A DNA stretch of 64,000 nucleotides from JAKAWQ01 sp963840545 (GCA_963840545.1 CAWIZE010000006.1:186001-250000); one strand, 5' to 3'; counted from the first letter of the stretch, positions 39,873 through 49,013 are shown. Notes: generated by a model not told the origin, from the sequence alone. Translations and numbers: made by a program.

Positions 39873-41542
39873 GCAGACCGTGTGAAAACGTGCGTTGCCG
39901 CGCCAATCTCGACATCCACGACCGGCCAGACCCGAGGTGAGCAACGACCAGCCACCCCGGCCAACATTGCGCAAAGACCGGTTCAACGGTGCTATTCTCA
40001 GCGATAGTGTCGTCGCGCCCGACAAAACTGCCCAGGCATGTGCCTTTCAGTCCGCCACCGCGGCCATCAGCTCGGCGAATTCGACGATATTGAGGACCCG
40101 TCTGAGATTGTAGGCGAGCGCGGTCAGGCTGAACTCGGCACGGACCTTCTTCAAGCCGCGCATCAGAAACGCCCCCTGGTTCATCCACTGCTTGATCGAG
40201 CCGAATGGATGTTCGACCGTCTCGCGGCGGCGGTCGAGGACATCGGGGCGCTTTGCCAATCGGGCCTGCATCCGATCCAACACCGCTTCGTTCTCGAGAC
40301 GAGATACCGTGCGAAACTTGCCCGCCGTGCAGCGTGAGCGGATCGCGCAATCGTCGCACGCCAGTTTGTTGACGTAGTTGATCTTCTTCAGACCACGCAG
40401 AAGCGAAGATGAATAGGGATGCAGGCGCCGACCCGCCGGGCAAATATAACTGTCGTTGGCTGCGTCATATTGGAACTCATCCTTGCGGAACAGGCCGGCC
40501 TTGACCGAGGGGCCACGCTGGGGACGCGGCACGCAGGGCTCGATCCCGGCTGTCTCGCAGGCCTCGATGTCTTCGATCTTGAAATAACCCTTGTCGGCCA
40601 CGACCGCGATTGTCTCGACGCCAAGAACCTCTTTTGCCGGTTCCGCGATCTGCGTCAGCAGACCCATGTCGACAACCTGGTTGGCGACCTGTTGCTCCAC
40701 GATCAATTTGTGCTTCACATCGACTGCGATCTGAACGTTGTAGCCCACGGCAACACGCGTGTGCGCCGCCATCGCCCGGCTATCGGGGTCGGTCAGTGAG
40801 ATTTGGTCCTCTCCGGTCCTGTCCAGCTCTGCCAGCATGGCCTTGCATCGCGTACGCCGCTGGTCGATTGCGGCGATCTTCTCGGCCAGGTTCTTGACCC
40901 GGGATCCGACTGTTCCATTCTCAGTGAGATCGCTTTGATCGAGCCGCTGCAGATAATCGTCGAGCTTGGCGTCGGCGAGGTTGATGAACTGCGTCAGAGA
41001 CGCGCGGGTAAAGTTGCGGTCCTTGTTGTTGACCGCCTTGATCCGGGTGCCATCCACCGCCAGCAGTTCTCGGCCGAATAGGTCCAACTGACGGCAGAGC
41101 AGCACGAACTGGCGGAAGATCGGGCGGAACGCGTTGCGGTTCTGGGAGCGGAAATCGGCGATGGTCTTGAAGTCAGGCTTCAGGTGTCGCAGCAGCCAGA
41201 TCACCTCGATGTTGCGATGGGTCTCGGCTTCGAGCCGGCGGCTCGACCGAACGCGGTTGAGGTAGCCGTAGATGTAAAGCTTCAGCAGATCCTTGGGTGC
41301 GTAGCTCGGCCGCCCGGTCCACTTCGGCACCACACGGGCGAAACCCGCAATCGTTAGATCGAGTCCGTCAACGAAGGCGTCGATGAACCGCACAGGGTTC
41401 TCTGGACCGACATAGTCGTCCACACTCTCTGGAAAAAGCAGGGTTTGGGATCGGTCGTGGCCGGTGATGTGAGACATGCCGGATTCTAGCAAGGCTCACG
41501 CCGCGCCGGAATCCTTCCGCACAGGGTTTTCACACGGTCTGC
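39873..41542 (-). mobile_element. Complete IS1182-family insertion sequence (1670 bp)
   Basis: A perfect 17-bp inverted repeat, GCAGACCGTGTGAAAAC, marks both ends (39873-39889 and 41526-41542) around a single transposase gene. I see no certain target duplication: the bases outside are CTT on the left and TTG on the right. Because the gene is intact the copy may be active. Confidence 0.9.
40047..41477 (-). CDS. IS1182-family transposase
   Basis: A 476-residue transposase with the N-terminal DUF772-type domain (YAPKDLLKLYIYGYLNRVRS, FKTIADFRSQN) and a DDE domain: Asp in LLAVDGTRIKA, Asp in VVADKGYFKIED and Glu in ETVEHPFGSIKQWM. Four cysteines in CPAGRRL, LACDDCAIRSRCTAG form a likely zinc knuckle. 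The ATG at 41477 follows a short TTG-started extension that I leave out. Confidence 0.93.
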   Translation of the reverse strand: MSHITGHDRSQTLLFPESVDDYVGPENPVRFIDAFVDGLDLTIAGFARVVPKWTGRPSYAPKDLLKLYIYGYLNRVRSSRRLEAETHRNIEVIWLLRHLKPDFKTIADFRSQNRNAFRPIFRQFVLLCRQLDLFGRELLAVDGTRIKAVNNKDRNFTRASLTQFINLADAKLDDYLQRLDQSDLTENGTVGSRVKNLAEKIAAIDQRRTRCKAMLAELDRTGEDQISLTDPDSRAMAAHTRVAVGYNVQIAVDVKHKLIVEQQVANQVVDMGLLTQIAEPAKEVLGVETIAVVADKGYFKIEDIEACETAGIEPCVPRPQRGPSVKAGLFRKDEFQYDAANDSYICPAGRRLHPYSSSLLRGLKKINYVNKLACDDCAIRSRCTAGKFRTVSRLENEAVLDRMQARLAKRPDVLDRRRETVEHPFGSIKQWMNQGAFLMRGLKKVRAEFSLTALAYNLRRVLNIVEFAELMAAVAD

Positions 41543-41776
41543 TTGATTAACGCACGGATCATAAACACTTGGTCACGATGCGGTACCGCCGTCGCAATTC
41601 AAAGTTAGTTCGCGTATGCTTAATGTTCGAGAGAAATGGCCAGGCTAACAGAGCGCTGGTACGCGAACCTGGCCACGTGAGACCGAAAACGCGAAGCACA
41701 CCATCGTCTCAACGTCGATGGAGGGAATGGCCATGGCGGCGCGAGGGATACTGCGCCGCGAGTCTCGGCAGGAGGG

Positions 41777-42067
41777 CTATTTCACGTGAACGATCACGGA
41801 CCCCTCCGATACCTTCGGTGCGGCCACACCCGTGCTTCCAGCGTTTTTCGCGACCCAGTCCTTCGCCTTTTGAACGCTTTCATCAACACCGGCCTTGTCT
41901 TGGCATACAGTTACCGCGAATCCGCCGTCGCCGCTCCGGACCAGTGTGTACCCCACAAAACCTTTGACTGAGCGCATCACTTTTTCCACATCGGCTGTGT
42001 GCTTCTCCAGCACATCGAACAGCTCTTTGGCTCCCTTGCCGGAATATGTTCTTACCACCGTATGCAT
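41777..42067 (-). CDS. Small dimeric alpha/beta-barrel-like protein
   Basis: A 96-residue protein beginning MHTVVRTYSGKGAKELFDVL with MRSVKGFVGYTLVRSGDGGFAVTVCQDK. The pattern of strand, helix, strand, with a conserved 'GF..Y..' turn, resembles ABM (antibiotic-biosynthesis monooxygenase-like) ferredoxin-fold barrels. Members of this kind are frequent orphan genes in alphaproteobacteria, and I know no function. The AGGAGG eight bases before the ATG is one of the best ribosome-binding sites in the window, so the gene is surely expressed. It stands alone between IS1182 and the repeat array. Confidence 0.75.
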   Translation of the reverse strand: MHTVVRTYSGKGAKELFDVLEKHTADVEKVMRSVKGFVGYTLVRSGDGGFAVTVCQDKAGVDESVQKAKDWVAKNAGSTGVAAPKVSEGSVIVHVK

Positions 42068-42930
42068 GATTGTATCCTCCTGTTGGCGCCCCAGCGGAAC
42101 GAACGTCCCGCGCGGGGCGGAACAACCTATGCACCCTTTCTGGCCGGCGTCGCAAATTCGTCAGCTGATCGATCACGCACATCGGGATCAGCGCGCTGGC
42201 AGCCCAGTCGGCCTGTCGTGGAACCGACGCAAGCCGGCCCCGTGTCGGTGCTCGATTGAAAAGTCACAATTTCTCCCCGATAGAGATGTCACCCCCGGGG
42301 CGACCCGGCAATCCAAGCCGGTTTCTTTGTTCGGCTGAACAGCGGCCTTTCTTCGTCCCGGCCACCCTGCGGACCGGCGCCGGGCACGGCGACGGGGTTT
42401 TCGGGTACAGCTCTTATTTTTGAAGGGAGACGCCGCCCGGGCGGGCGGGCGCCGGCGAGCCGGAGATGGTCCTGGCCATCTGGGTCCGGGTGGCATGGTC
42501 GAGTGCCTGATGGCCGGAGTTGACAGGCAGGCGTTGGGACTTCGCGATGCCGCCTGTGCTTTTCGGGCGCTCGGCGGCGGCGAGGGCGGGCGGGACCGCG
42601 GCCGAGGCGGGTGCCGGGCCGGGCATCAGATCAACATGGCTTCCGGCAACCAAGCGGAGCAATCCACCAAAGCCCAACGGCAAACGATGAAGTTGATCAC
42701 CGAAACAAAGGCGAGAGCGTGATGATGCTTCATCGTTACGGTCTGGGACAGCGATCGGGGGAAATCGATCCTACGCATTCGATTTCATCGCTCTCCATTC
42801 TTCAGTGTGTGCGGGTGGGGCCCAAAACCTGTCACCTGGGTCGAAGGAGAGGCAATCCGGACTCCGCCGCATCCAGGAGTCTGGATTGCTGGCGCATTTT
42901 TCCTGGCAGTGGCGTTTCGCGTCGGCGGGC
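42068..42930. other. Accessory intergenic DNA without a supported gene
   Basis: About 860 bases without a convincing gene. Around 42320-42363 the sequence TTCGGCTGAACAGCGG and CTTTCTTCGTCCCGGCC closely resembles 38430-38466 in the tail of the IS21 element, which hints at a remnant of a related insertion. At 42850-42892 there are two short pieces (CAATCCGGACTCC, AGTCTGGATTGC) that form a spaced inverted repeat leading into the array. A minus-strand frame at 42414-42683 has no ribosome-binding site and low complexity, so I do not call it. Confidence 0.5.
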
Positions 42931-43687
42931 GGGAGATTGCTTCGTCGCTTTGCTCCTCGCAATGACGGTTGTGTTCGGGCGTGTGTGTGTGTTGGGATGT
43001 GTGCCGCGCGGCGGTGGAGCGGCGGGCGGTGGCGGGGCTCGGCGGGCGGGAGATTGCTTCGGCGCTGCGCGCCTCGCAATGACGGTGTTGGGGGGCGTGT
43101 GTGTGTTGGGATGTGTGCCGCGCGGCGGTGGAGCGGCGGGCGGTGGCGGGGCTCGGCGGGCGGGAGATTGCTTCGGCGCTGCGCGCCTCGCAATGACGGT
43201 GTTGGGGGGTGTCCTGCCGGCGGGGCGGCGGGCGGTGGCGGGGCTCGGCGGGCGGGAGATTGCTTCGTCGCTGTGCGCCTCGCAATGACGGTGTTGGGGG
43301 GTGTCCTGCCCGGGCGGGGCTCGGCGGGCGGGAGATTGCTTCGGCGCTGCGCGCCTCGCAATGACAGTGTCGGGGGGTGTCCTGCCCGGGCGGGGCTCGG
43401 CGGGCGGGAGATTGCTTCGTCGCTGCGCGCCTCGCAATGACAGTGTTGGGGGGTGTCCTGCCCGGGCGGGCTCGGCGGGCGGGAGATTGCTTCGGCGCTG
43501 CGCGCCTCGCAATGACAGTGTTGGGGGGGTGTCCTGCCCGGGCGGGATCGGCGGGCGGTGGCGGGGCTCGGCGGGCGGGAGATTGCTTCGGCGCTTTGCT
43601 CCTCGCAATGACGGTGTTGGGGGGTGTCCTGCCCGGGCGGGCTCGGCGGGCGGGAGATTGCTTCGGCGCTGCGCGCCTCGCGATGAC
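42931..43687. repeat. Array of nine palindromic ATTGC...GCAAT repeats
   Basis: Nine copies of a 36-base core, GGGAGATTGCTTCG followed by GCGCCTCGCAATGAC with small variation, start at 42931, 43048, 43162, 43254, 43330, 43406, 43481, 43577 and 43652. The basic period is 75-76 bases, with GTGTTGGGGGGTGTCCTGCC and a GCTCGGCGGGC lead between copies. Longer intervals contain extra GGCGGTGGCGGGGC or TGTGTGTG stretches. Each core is an imperfect palindrome. The motif is that of widespread bacterial intergenic palindromes (read as 'CATTGCGAGGAGC...GAAGCAAT' on the other strand), here amplified in tandem next to the tldD stop. The arrangement is not a CRISPR. Confidence 0.92.
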
Positions 43688-43728
43688 AGTGTTGGGGGGG
43701 GTAGGAGGCGATCCGCGGAGACGCCGTA

Positions 43729-45216
43729 TCAGGCGGCAGTGCCGCCGACGGTGAGGCCGGCGATCTTGAGCGTCGGCTGGCCGACACCGACGGGGACGCC
43801 CTGGCCGTTCTTGCCGCAGGTGCCGATGCCGGGATCGAGGGAAAGGTCGGCGCCGAGCATGGTGACGCGGGTGAGCGCGTCGGGGCCGTTGCCGATGATC
43901 GTCGCGCCCTTGACCGGGGCGGTGACGCGGCCGTCCTCGATGCGGTAGGCCTCGGAGGCGGAGAAGACGAATTTTCCCGAGGTGATGTCGACCTGCCCGC
44001 CGCCGAAATTGACCGCGTAGAGGCCGTTCCTGACCGAGCGGATCATGTCGTCGGCGGAGTGGGTGCCGGCGAGCATCAGGGTGTTGGTCATCCGCGGCAT
44101 CGGCGCATGGGCATAGGACTGGCGGCGGCCATTGCCGGTCGGGCGCATGTTCATGAGGCGGGCGTTCAGCCGGTCCTGGAGATAGCCCGCGAGGATGCCG
44201 TCCTCGATCAGGATGGTGCGGCCCGAGGGGGTGCCCTCGTCGTCGATGGTGAGGCTGCCGCGGCGGTCGGGGAGCGTGCCGTCATCGACGACGGTGACGC
44301 CCTGGGCGGCGATGCGCTTGCCGAGGAGGCCGGAAAAGGCGGAGGTTTTCTTGCGGTTGAAATCGCCCTCGAGGCCGTGGCCGATCGCCTCGTGGAGCAG
44401 GATGCCGGGCCAGCCCGGGCCGAGCACGACATCCATCTCGCCGGCGGGGGCGGGGCGGCTTTCGAGGTTGACGCGGGCCTGGCGGAGGGCCTCGTCCACG
44501 GCCGCCTGCCAGGTTTCGGGGGCGGCGAGCGAGGCATAGCCGAAGCGCCCGCCGGTGCCGTAGCTGCCGCTCTCGCGGCGGCCGTCGCGCTCGAGGACGA
44601 GGGTGACGTTGAGGCGGACGAGCGGGCGGAGGTCGGCCACGCGCGTGCCGTCGGCGCGGATGATCTGCACCGCCTGCCACTCGCCGGCGAGGGAGGCCAT
44701 GACCTGGCGGACCAGCGGGTCGCGGCCGCGGGCAAAGGAATCGATCTCGGAGAGCAGGCGGGTGCGGGCGGCGAACTCCATGCCGAGGAGCGGGTTCGCG
44801 TCGGTGTAGAGCCGCGCGTTGGAGGGGCGGGGGGGCTCGGCGGGTGTGCCGGCGGGCTCGGCGGGGAGGGAAGAAACGGTGGCGGCGGCGCGCTCGAGCG
44901 CGGCTTCGGAAAGCTCGCCGGCATGGGCGTAGTAGGCGGTCTCGCCGGCGAGCGCGCGGAGCCCGAAGCCGAGCATCGTATCGGCGCCGGCGGAGCGGAT
45001 GCGGCCATCGTCGAGGGCGAGGTGCTCGCTCTCGCGATATTCGAGGAAGAGCTCGCCGTCCTCGGCGGTGGCCAGCGCCCGGCCGAGGATGCGGGTCGCG
45101 GCGTCGCGGTCGAGCGTGGCGTCCGGGCGGTCGAAGAAGAGGCGGTCGGTGACGGCGAGCGGGGCGGGTCCGAAGGCCGGCGCGCCGGTCGTGGGTGCGT
45201 GCGGGGCTTCGCTCAT
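43729..45216 (-). CDS. tldD: Metalloprotease TldD
   Basis: A 495-residue TldD-type zinc protease. With TldE/PmbA it forms a barrel that degrades small or unfolded peptides and trims peptide antibiotics. The HExxxH site is HEAIGHGLEGDF near residue 275, and SGKFVFSASEAYRIEDGRVT and the C-terminal KNGQGVPVGVGQPTLKIAG are family signatures. The ATG overlaps the histidine kinase stop (ATGA). The gene for its partner PmbA is not in the window. The repeat array begins 40 bases past its stop. Confidence 0.94.
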   Translation of the reverse strand: MSEAPHAPTTGAPAFGPAPLAVTDRLFFDRPDATLDRDAATRILGRALATAEDGELFLEYRESEHLALDDGRIRSAGADTMLGFGLRALAGETAYYAHAGELSEAALERAAATVSSLPAEPAGTPAEPPRPSNARLYTDANPLLGMEFAARTRLLSEIDSFARGRDPLVRQVMASLAGEWQAVQIIRADGTRVADLRPLVRLNVTLVLERDGRRESGSYGTGGRFGYASLAAPETWQAAVDEALRQARVNLESRPAPAGEMDVVLGPGWPGILLHEAIGHGLEGDFNRKKTSAFSGLLGKRIAAQGVTVVDDGTLPDRRGSLTIDDEGTPSGRTILIEDGILAGYLQDRLNARLMNMRPTGNGRRQSYAHAPMPRMTNTLMLAGTHSADDMIRSVRNGLYAVNFGGGQVDITSGKFVFSASEAYRIEDGRVTAPVKGATIIGNGPDALTRVTMLGADLSLDPGIGTCGKNGQGVPVGVGQPTLKIAGLTVGGTAA

Positions 45217-46766
45217 TGGGGACCTCCGGAAGGGCTCGCGCCGAGATGGGGTGGATGCGGGGGGGATGAAACGGGCAGCTCGAGAATGGCGGTGGTGCCG
45301 CGGCCGAGCGTGCTCTCGAGGGTGAGCGAGCCGCCATGAGCCTCGGCGACGGCGCGGCTGACGAAGAGGCCGAGCCCGGCGCCTTCGAAGCGTCGCGCGA
45401 AGCCGTCCTCCACCTGGTGGAAGGGCAGGAAGATTTTTTCGAGGTCGGACGCGGCGATGCCGATCCCGGTATCGCGCACGCGGAGCACCAGGCGGTCTCC
45501 TTCGCGGATGGCGGCCTCGATCATGACATGTCCGCCGGCCGGCGTGAACTTGACGGCGTTGGAGAGCAGGTGATCGAGCGCCTGGCCGAGGCGGCGGGCA
45601 TCGCCGCGGAGCGGCGGCAGCGCGGGCGGCAGGCAGGCCGTGAGCGCTATGCCGGCGGCCTTTGCCGCCGGGGCGGCATGGTGGATGGCGGCCTCCACCA
45701 GGTGGGGCGGATCGACCGTCCCGGCGGCGAGATCGAGGCCGCCGACCTCGATCCGGGCGACGTCGAGCACGGCGCTGATCAGCGCGGAGAGGCGCTTGCC
45801 GGCGCTGAGGATGGCGCCGGCGAATTCGCCGACACGGCCCGGAGACGTGCCGGGCGGCACCGTGGCGGGCGCTTTTGCCTCGGCGGCGAGAAGCTCGGAA
45901 AAACCGATCACCGCGTTGAGGGGGGTCAGCAGCTCGTGACCGATGGTGGCGAGGAAGCGCGACTTGGCGGCGCTGCCTGCCTCGGCCTGCTCCTTGGCGC
46001 GCCGCAGCTCCGCTTCGCTCGCGCGGAGATCGGTGATGTCGGTGTAGGTGTTGACGTAGCCGCCGGTGCGGGTGGGGTTCGAGCGCACCTCGAGGACGCG
46101 CCCGGTGCGCGACACCCGGTGGTGGACCGAGAGGGTTGTCCGGTCGCGCCCGTGCCAGCGGCCGAGGAATGCATCGGCCTCGGGATCGCTGCCGTACTCG
46201 CCGAGGGCGCGGAGCGCGCGCACCGCCTCGCCCACGGCGCGGCCGCGGTGGAGCAGCCCGGGCGGCAGGTCGAACTGCCGCTCGATCAGGGGGTTGTGGG
46301 CGAGCAGGCGGTTGTCCGCGTCGAAGAGCATGATGCCGTGCTGGATATTGGCGAGCATCTCCTCCATGTCGGCGAGCCGCCGGGATAGCTCGGCCTCGGT
46401 TTCGACGAGGGTGGTGACGTCGGCGATCGTGCTGGCGAGCCCGCCGCCGGCGAGCGGCGCGTTGCGGACCTCGATCGTCCGCCCGTTCGGCCGCTGCCGC
46501 CGATGGGTCTGGGGCCCTGCGAGGCGCCTCGTGGCGGTGGCCCGGGCGAATTCGGCGGCGGGCTCGCCGGCGCCATATTCGCCCTCGGCGAGGCGGCGGC
46601 GGACGATGTCCGCGCGCCGTTCCCCGAGCGCGGTATAGGCACCCGCCAGCACCTCGGCGTAGGCGCGATTGACGAGCAGGAGGCGATCGTCCGGGCCGAA
46701 GACCGAGACGCCGATGGGCAGCGCGTCGAGCAGCGCCTGGAAATCGGCGAAGAGGCGCAGGGTCAC
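45213..46766 (-). CDS. PAS-domain sensor histidine kinase (orphan)
   Basis: A 517-residue soluble histidine kinase without membrane helices. Two PAS domains (about residues 7-120, LLDALPIGVSVFGPDD, and 133-250, NIQHGIMLFDADNRLL) are followed by a HisKA domain with phospho-acceptor His277 in IGHELLTPLNAVIGF. The HATPase domain follows (N-box HLLSNAVKF, G1 DTGIGIA, G2 EGAGLGLFVSRAV). The usual SHELRTPL is GHELLTPL here. No response regulator is adjacent. The GTG start overlaps the ctaA stop and its stop overlaps the tldD start, so it is embedded in an operon with heme A synthase. PAS domains and the location suggest sensing of redox, heme or oxygen, but this is only an inference. Confidence 0.88.
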   Translation of the reverse strand: MTLRLFADFQALLDALPIGVSVFGPDDRLLLVNRAYAEVLAGAYTALGERRADIVRRRLAEGEYGAGEPAAEFARATATRRLAGPQTHRRQRPNGRTIEVRNAPLAGGGLASTIADVTTLVETEAELSRRLADMEEMLANIQHGIMLFDADNRLLAHNPLIERQFDLPPGLLHRGRAVGEAVRALRALGEYGSDPEADAFLGRWHGRDRTTLSVHHRVSRTGRVLEVRSNPTRTGGYVNTYTDITDLRASEAELRRAKEQAEAGSAAKSRFLATIGHELLTPLNAVIGFSELLAAEAKAPATVPPGTSPGRVGEFAGAILSAGKRLSALISAVLDVARIEVGGLDLAAGTVDPPHLVEAAIHHAAPAAKAAGIALTACLPPALPPLRGDARRLGQALDHLLSNAVKFTPAGGHVMIEAAIREGDRLVLRVRDTGIGIAASDLEKIFLPFHQVEDGFARRFEGAGLGLFVSRAVAEAHGGSLTLESTLGRGTTAILELPVSSPPHPPHLGASPSGGPQ

Positions 46767-47887
46767 GTCCGGCCCGGCACGGCGGAGCGGGTCGCGCGGA
46801 CGGAGGCGCCGCGCAGGCCGTGCAGGGCGACCAGCGCGGCGGTGAGCAGCAGGCTCGCCGTGACCTGGTGGGCGACGGCGAGGCCGATCGGCACCACCGC
46901 GAGCAGGGTGGCGACGCCGAGCGAATATTGCACCACGACGGCGAGGCCGAGGGCGGCGAAGGCGCGCCGCGAAGCGGGCGGGAGGCGGGCGCGGACGCCG
47001 GGGGAGAGGGAAAGAAGCACGGTCGCCAGGGTGGTGAGCGCGGTAAGGGTGGCGAGCAGGCGATGGTCGAACTGCACCGCCGCGACATTGCGCGTGAGGT
47101 TGGCGAGGAACGGCGTCAGCGCCGCGTAGCCGGGCGGGACCAGGCGGCCCGCCATGAGGGGAAAACTGTTGTAGACGAAGCCCGCGTGGGTGCCGGCGAC
47201 CAGCCCGCCGGCGGCGATCGTGAGTGCCACCAGGGCCACGACCAGGAGGGTGAGGCGGAAGAGCGGCCGGACGCCGGCGAGGGGGGGCGGGGGGGTGAGC
47301 ACGGAGAGGCCGGTCCACAGGATCGCCGCGTAGAGGGCCAGGGCAAGGCAGAGATGGGCGAGCAGCCAGAGCGGCGCCACCGCGGTGGAATTGGCGCGGA
47401 AGCCGGTCGAGACCATCAGCCAGCCGAGGACGCCCTGGAGGCCGCCGAGGACGAAGAGCAGCAGCAGCCGCAGGGCGAGGCCCGGCACCAGCCTTCCCTG
47501 CCACCAGAACCCGGCGAGCGGGACGATCACGGCGAGCCCGATCAGGCGGCCCCAGAGCCGGTGCACCCATTCGAGCCAGAAGATGCGCTGGAAGCCGGCG
47601 AGCCCGAAGCCACGATTGACGAGCGCGTACTGGGGGATGGTGCGGTAAAGCGCGTAGAGGCGCTCCCAGGCGGCATGGGAGAGCGGCGGCAGGACGCCGT
47701 CGAGCGGCGCCCAGCGCATGATCGAAAGACCCGAGCCGGTGAGCCTTGTGGCGCCGCCGAGGGCGACCATGACCAGGATCATGAAGGCGAGGAGGAAGAG
47801 CCAGACGGCGAGCAGCCGGCGGTTATGGTCCGCCTCGGCGGCCGCGGCGGGAGGCAGGTCGCTGAGCTCGAACGGCATGGTCGTCAT
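46763..47887 (-). CDS. ctaA: Heme A synthase (COX15/CtaA)
   Basis: Oxidises the C8 methyl of heme O to the formyl group of heme A for cytochrome oxidase. The 374-residue membrane protein has eight hydrophobic helices in two four-helix halves. Histidine ligands are visible in EWVHRLWGRLIGL and VQFDHRLLATLTAL, and additional histidines in LLAHLCLAL and AVAHQVTASLLL. LGGATRLTGSGLSIMRW near the N-terminus is the COX15 signature. The ATG at 47887 (MTTMPFEL) fits the family length. A longer frame upstream is low-complexity. Confidence 0.92.
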   Translation of the reverse strand: MTTMPFELSDLPPAAAAEADHNRRLLAVWLFLLAFMILVMVALGGATRLTGSGLSIMRWAPLDGVLPPLSHAAWERLYALYRTIPQYALVNRGFGLAGFQRIFWLEWVHRLWGRLIGLAVIVPLAGFWWQGRLVPGLALRLLLLFVLGGLQGVLGWLMVSTGFRANSTAVAPLWLLAHLCLALALYAAILWTGLSVLTPPPPLAGVRPLFRLTLLVVALVALTIAAGGLVAGTHAGFVYNSFPLMAGRLVPPGYAALTPFLANLTRNVAAVQFDHRLLATLTALTTLATVLLSLSPGVRARLPPASRRAFAALGLAVVVQYSLGVATLLAVVPIGLAVAHQVTASLLLTAALVALHGLRGASVRATRSAVPGRT

Positions 47888-48140
47888 GGGAGTTGGTTCG
47901 TGCCTCGCGGGAAAGCGAGCCTTGTTACGTTCGCTTGTCACGTTCGTTTCATACGGGCGCCGGGGCGGTTCGCCCCAGGCGCGCGCGGAGGGATGCCGTG
48001 CCCAGGCGTCCGTGTCCAGCGGCGCCGGCGGCGCCGGGCGTATTTTTCCGCCTGCAATTCCGCCACCTTCACGGCGGCGATGTGGTGGGGACGAGCGCGG
48101 GCGCGAAAGCGCGGGCGGCGAATGCGGGCGGCGAACGCGT

Positions 48141-49013
48141 ATGGATGACATCGGGGGGGCTGATCGCTTGGCGATGAGCGCTGAAAGGGTTCGGGCCGGG
48201 CTGCCGTGGCGGGCGGTGCTGCGCTCCGTCATGCTGCTGGTCGGGCTGGCGGCACTCGGGCTGGCCTGGGCGGAGATGCCGCGGCAGCTCTCGCCGGCGG
48301 CGCTGGCACCTCTGATCGCGCCGCTCGGCGGGCAGGGTGGGACGGCGCCGGTCCTCTTCGTGCTGGCGGCCGGCCTGGCGATGGCGGTGGGGCTGCCGCG
48401 GCAGCTCGGCGCTTTCGCCGCGGGATATCTCTACGGGCCGTGGCTCGGCACGCTGCTCGGGCTCGCCGCCTCGCTGGTGAGTGCTGCGGTGGATTTCGGC
48501 TGGGCCCGCTTCCTCGGCCGGGCGGCGGTCAAGCGCCGGCTTTCCGGGCGGTTCGAGCGGATCGATGCGTTCCTGGCGGCGAACCCGTTCGGCGCGAGCC
48601 TGATGCTGCGGCTGCTGCCGGTCGGGAACAACGTGGTGCTCAATGTCGCGGCCGGCGTCTCGGGCGTGACGGCGGGATGGTTCCTGCTCGGCTCGGCGAT
48701 CGGCTACCTGCCGCAGACGATCGTGTTTGCCCTGCTCGGCGGCGGAACGCGGCTCGGGCGCGGGCTCGAGGTCGCGCTGGCGGTCGGGCTCTTCGTCGCC
48801 TCCGCCCTGGTGGGGCTCGTGCTCTACCGCCGGGCGGGGGGGTTCAGTGCAGCGTCAGCAGATGGCCGGCGTGGCGCCAGCGTCCGCGGCGGTTGGCGCC
48901 GGCGGTGGCGACGCGAACCGAATGGAGCGGACCCTCGAGCTCCCGGCGCCAGAAAGCGAGGAAGCGGCGCAGCTCGGGAAATTCCGGAGCGAGATCGAAC
49001 TCCTGCCAGATGA
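48141..49013 (+). CDS. TVP38/TMEM64 (SNARE-associated, DedA-like) membrane protein
   Basis: A membrane protein of the TVP38 family. FAAGYLYGPWLGTLLGLAAS and AVDFGWARFLGRAAVKRRL, then ANPFGASLMLRLLPVGNNVV (a re-entrant-loop signature) and GYLPQTIVFALLGGGTRLG identify it. The family may act in lipid scrambling or ion-coupled transport. It could start at 48141 or 48174. The natural end is probably near VGLVLYRRAGGF. The frame runs on for about 55 arginine-rich residues, and those codons are entirely antisense to usg. The C-terminal tail is therefore doubtful, either read-through or a real antisense overlap. Confidence 0.8.
   Translation: MDDIGGADRLAMSAERVRAGLPWRAVLRSVMLLVGLAALGLAWAEMPRQLSPAALAPLIAPLGGQGGTAPVLFVLAAGLAMAVGLPRQLGAFAAGYLYGPWLGTLLGLAASLVSAAVDFGWARFLGRAAVKRRLSGRFERIDAFLAANPFGASLMLRLLPVGNNVVLNVAAGVSGVTAGWFLLGSAIGYLPQTIVFALLGGGTRLGRGLEVALAVGLFVASALVGLVLYRRAGGFSAASADGRRGASVRGGWRRRWRREPNGADPRAPGARKRGSGAAREIPERDRTPAR

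Noticed and set aside
39873..41542. Target-site duplication for IS1182
   Set aside because: Flanking bases CTT and TTG do not match; a longer match was not found, so I report none.
42414..42683. Minus-strand 89-residue frame in the accessory gap
   Set aside because: TTG start without a ribosome-binding site, Pro/Ala-rich, no homology recognised; described only as part of the intergenic entry.
42931..43687. The regular repeat array as a CRISPR
   Set aside because: Spacing is 75 bases or more, the 'spacers' are themselves repeated and similar, the units are palindromic interspersed-repeat motifs, and no cas gene is in the window.
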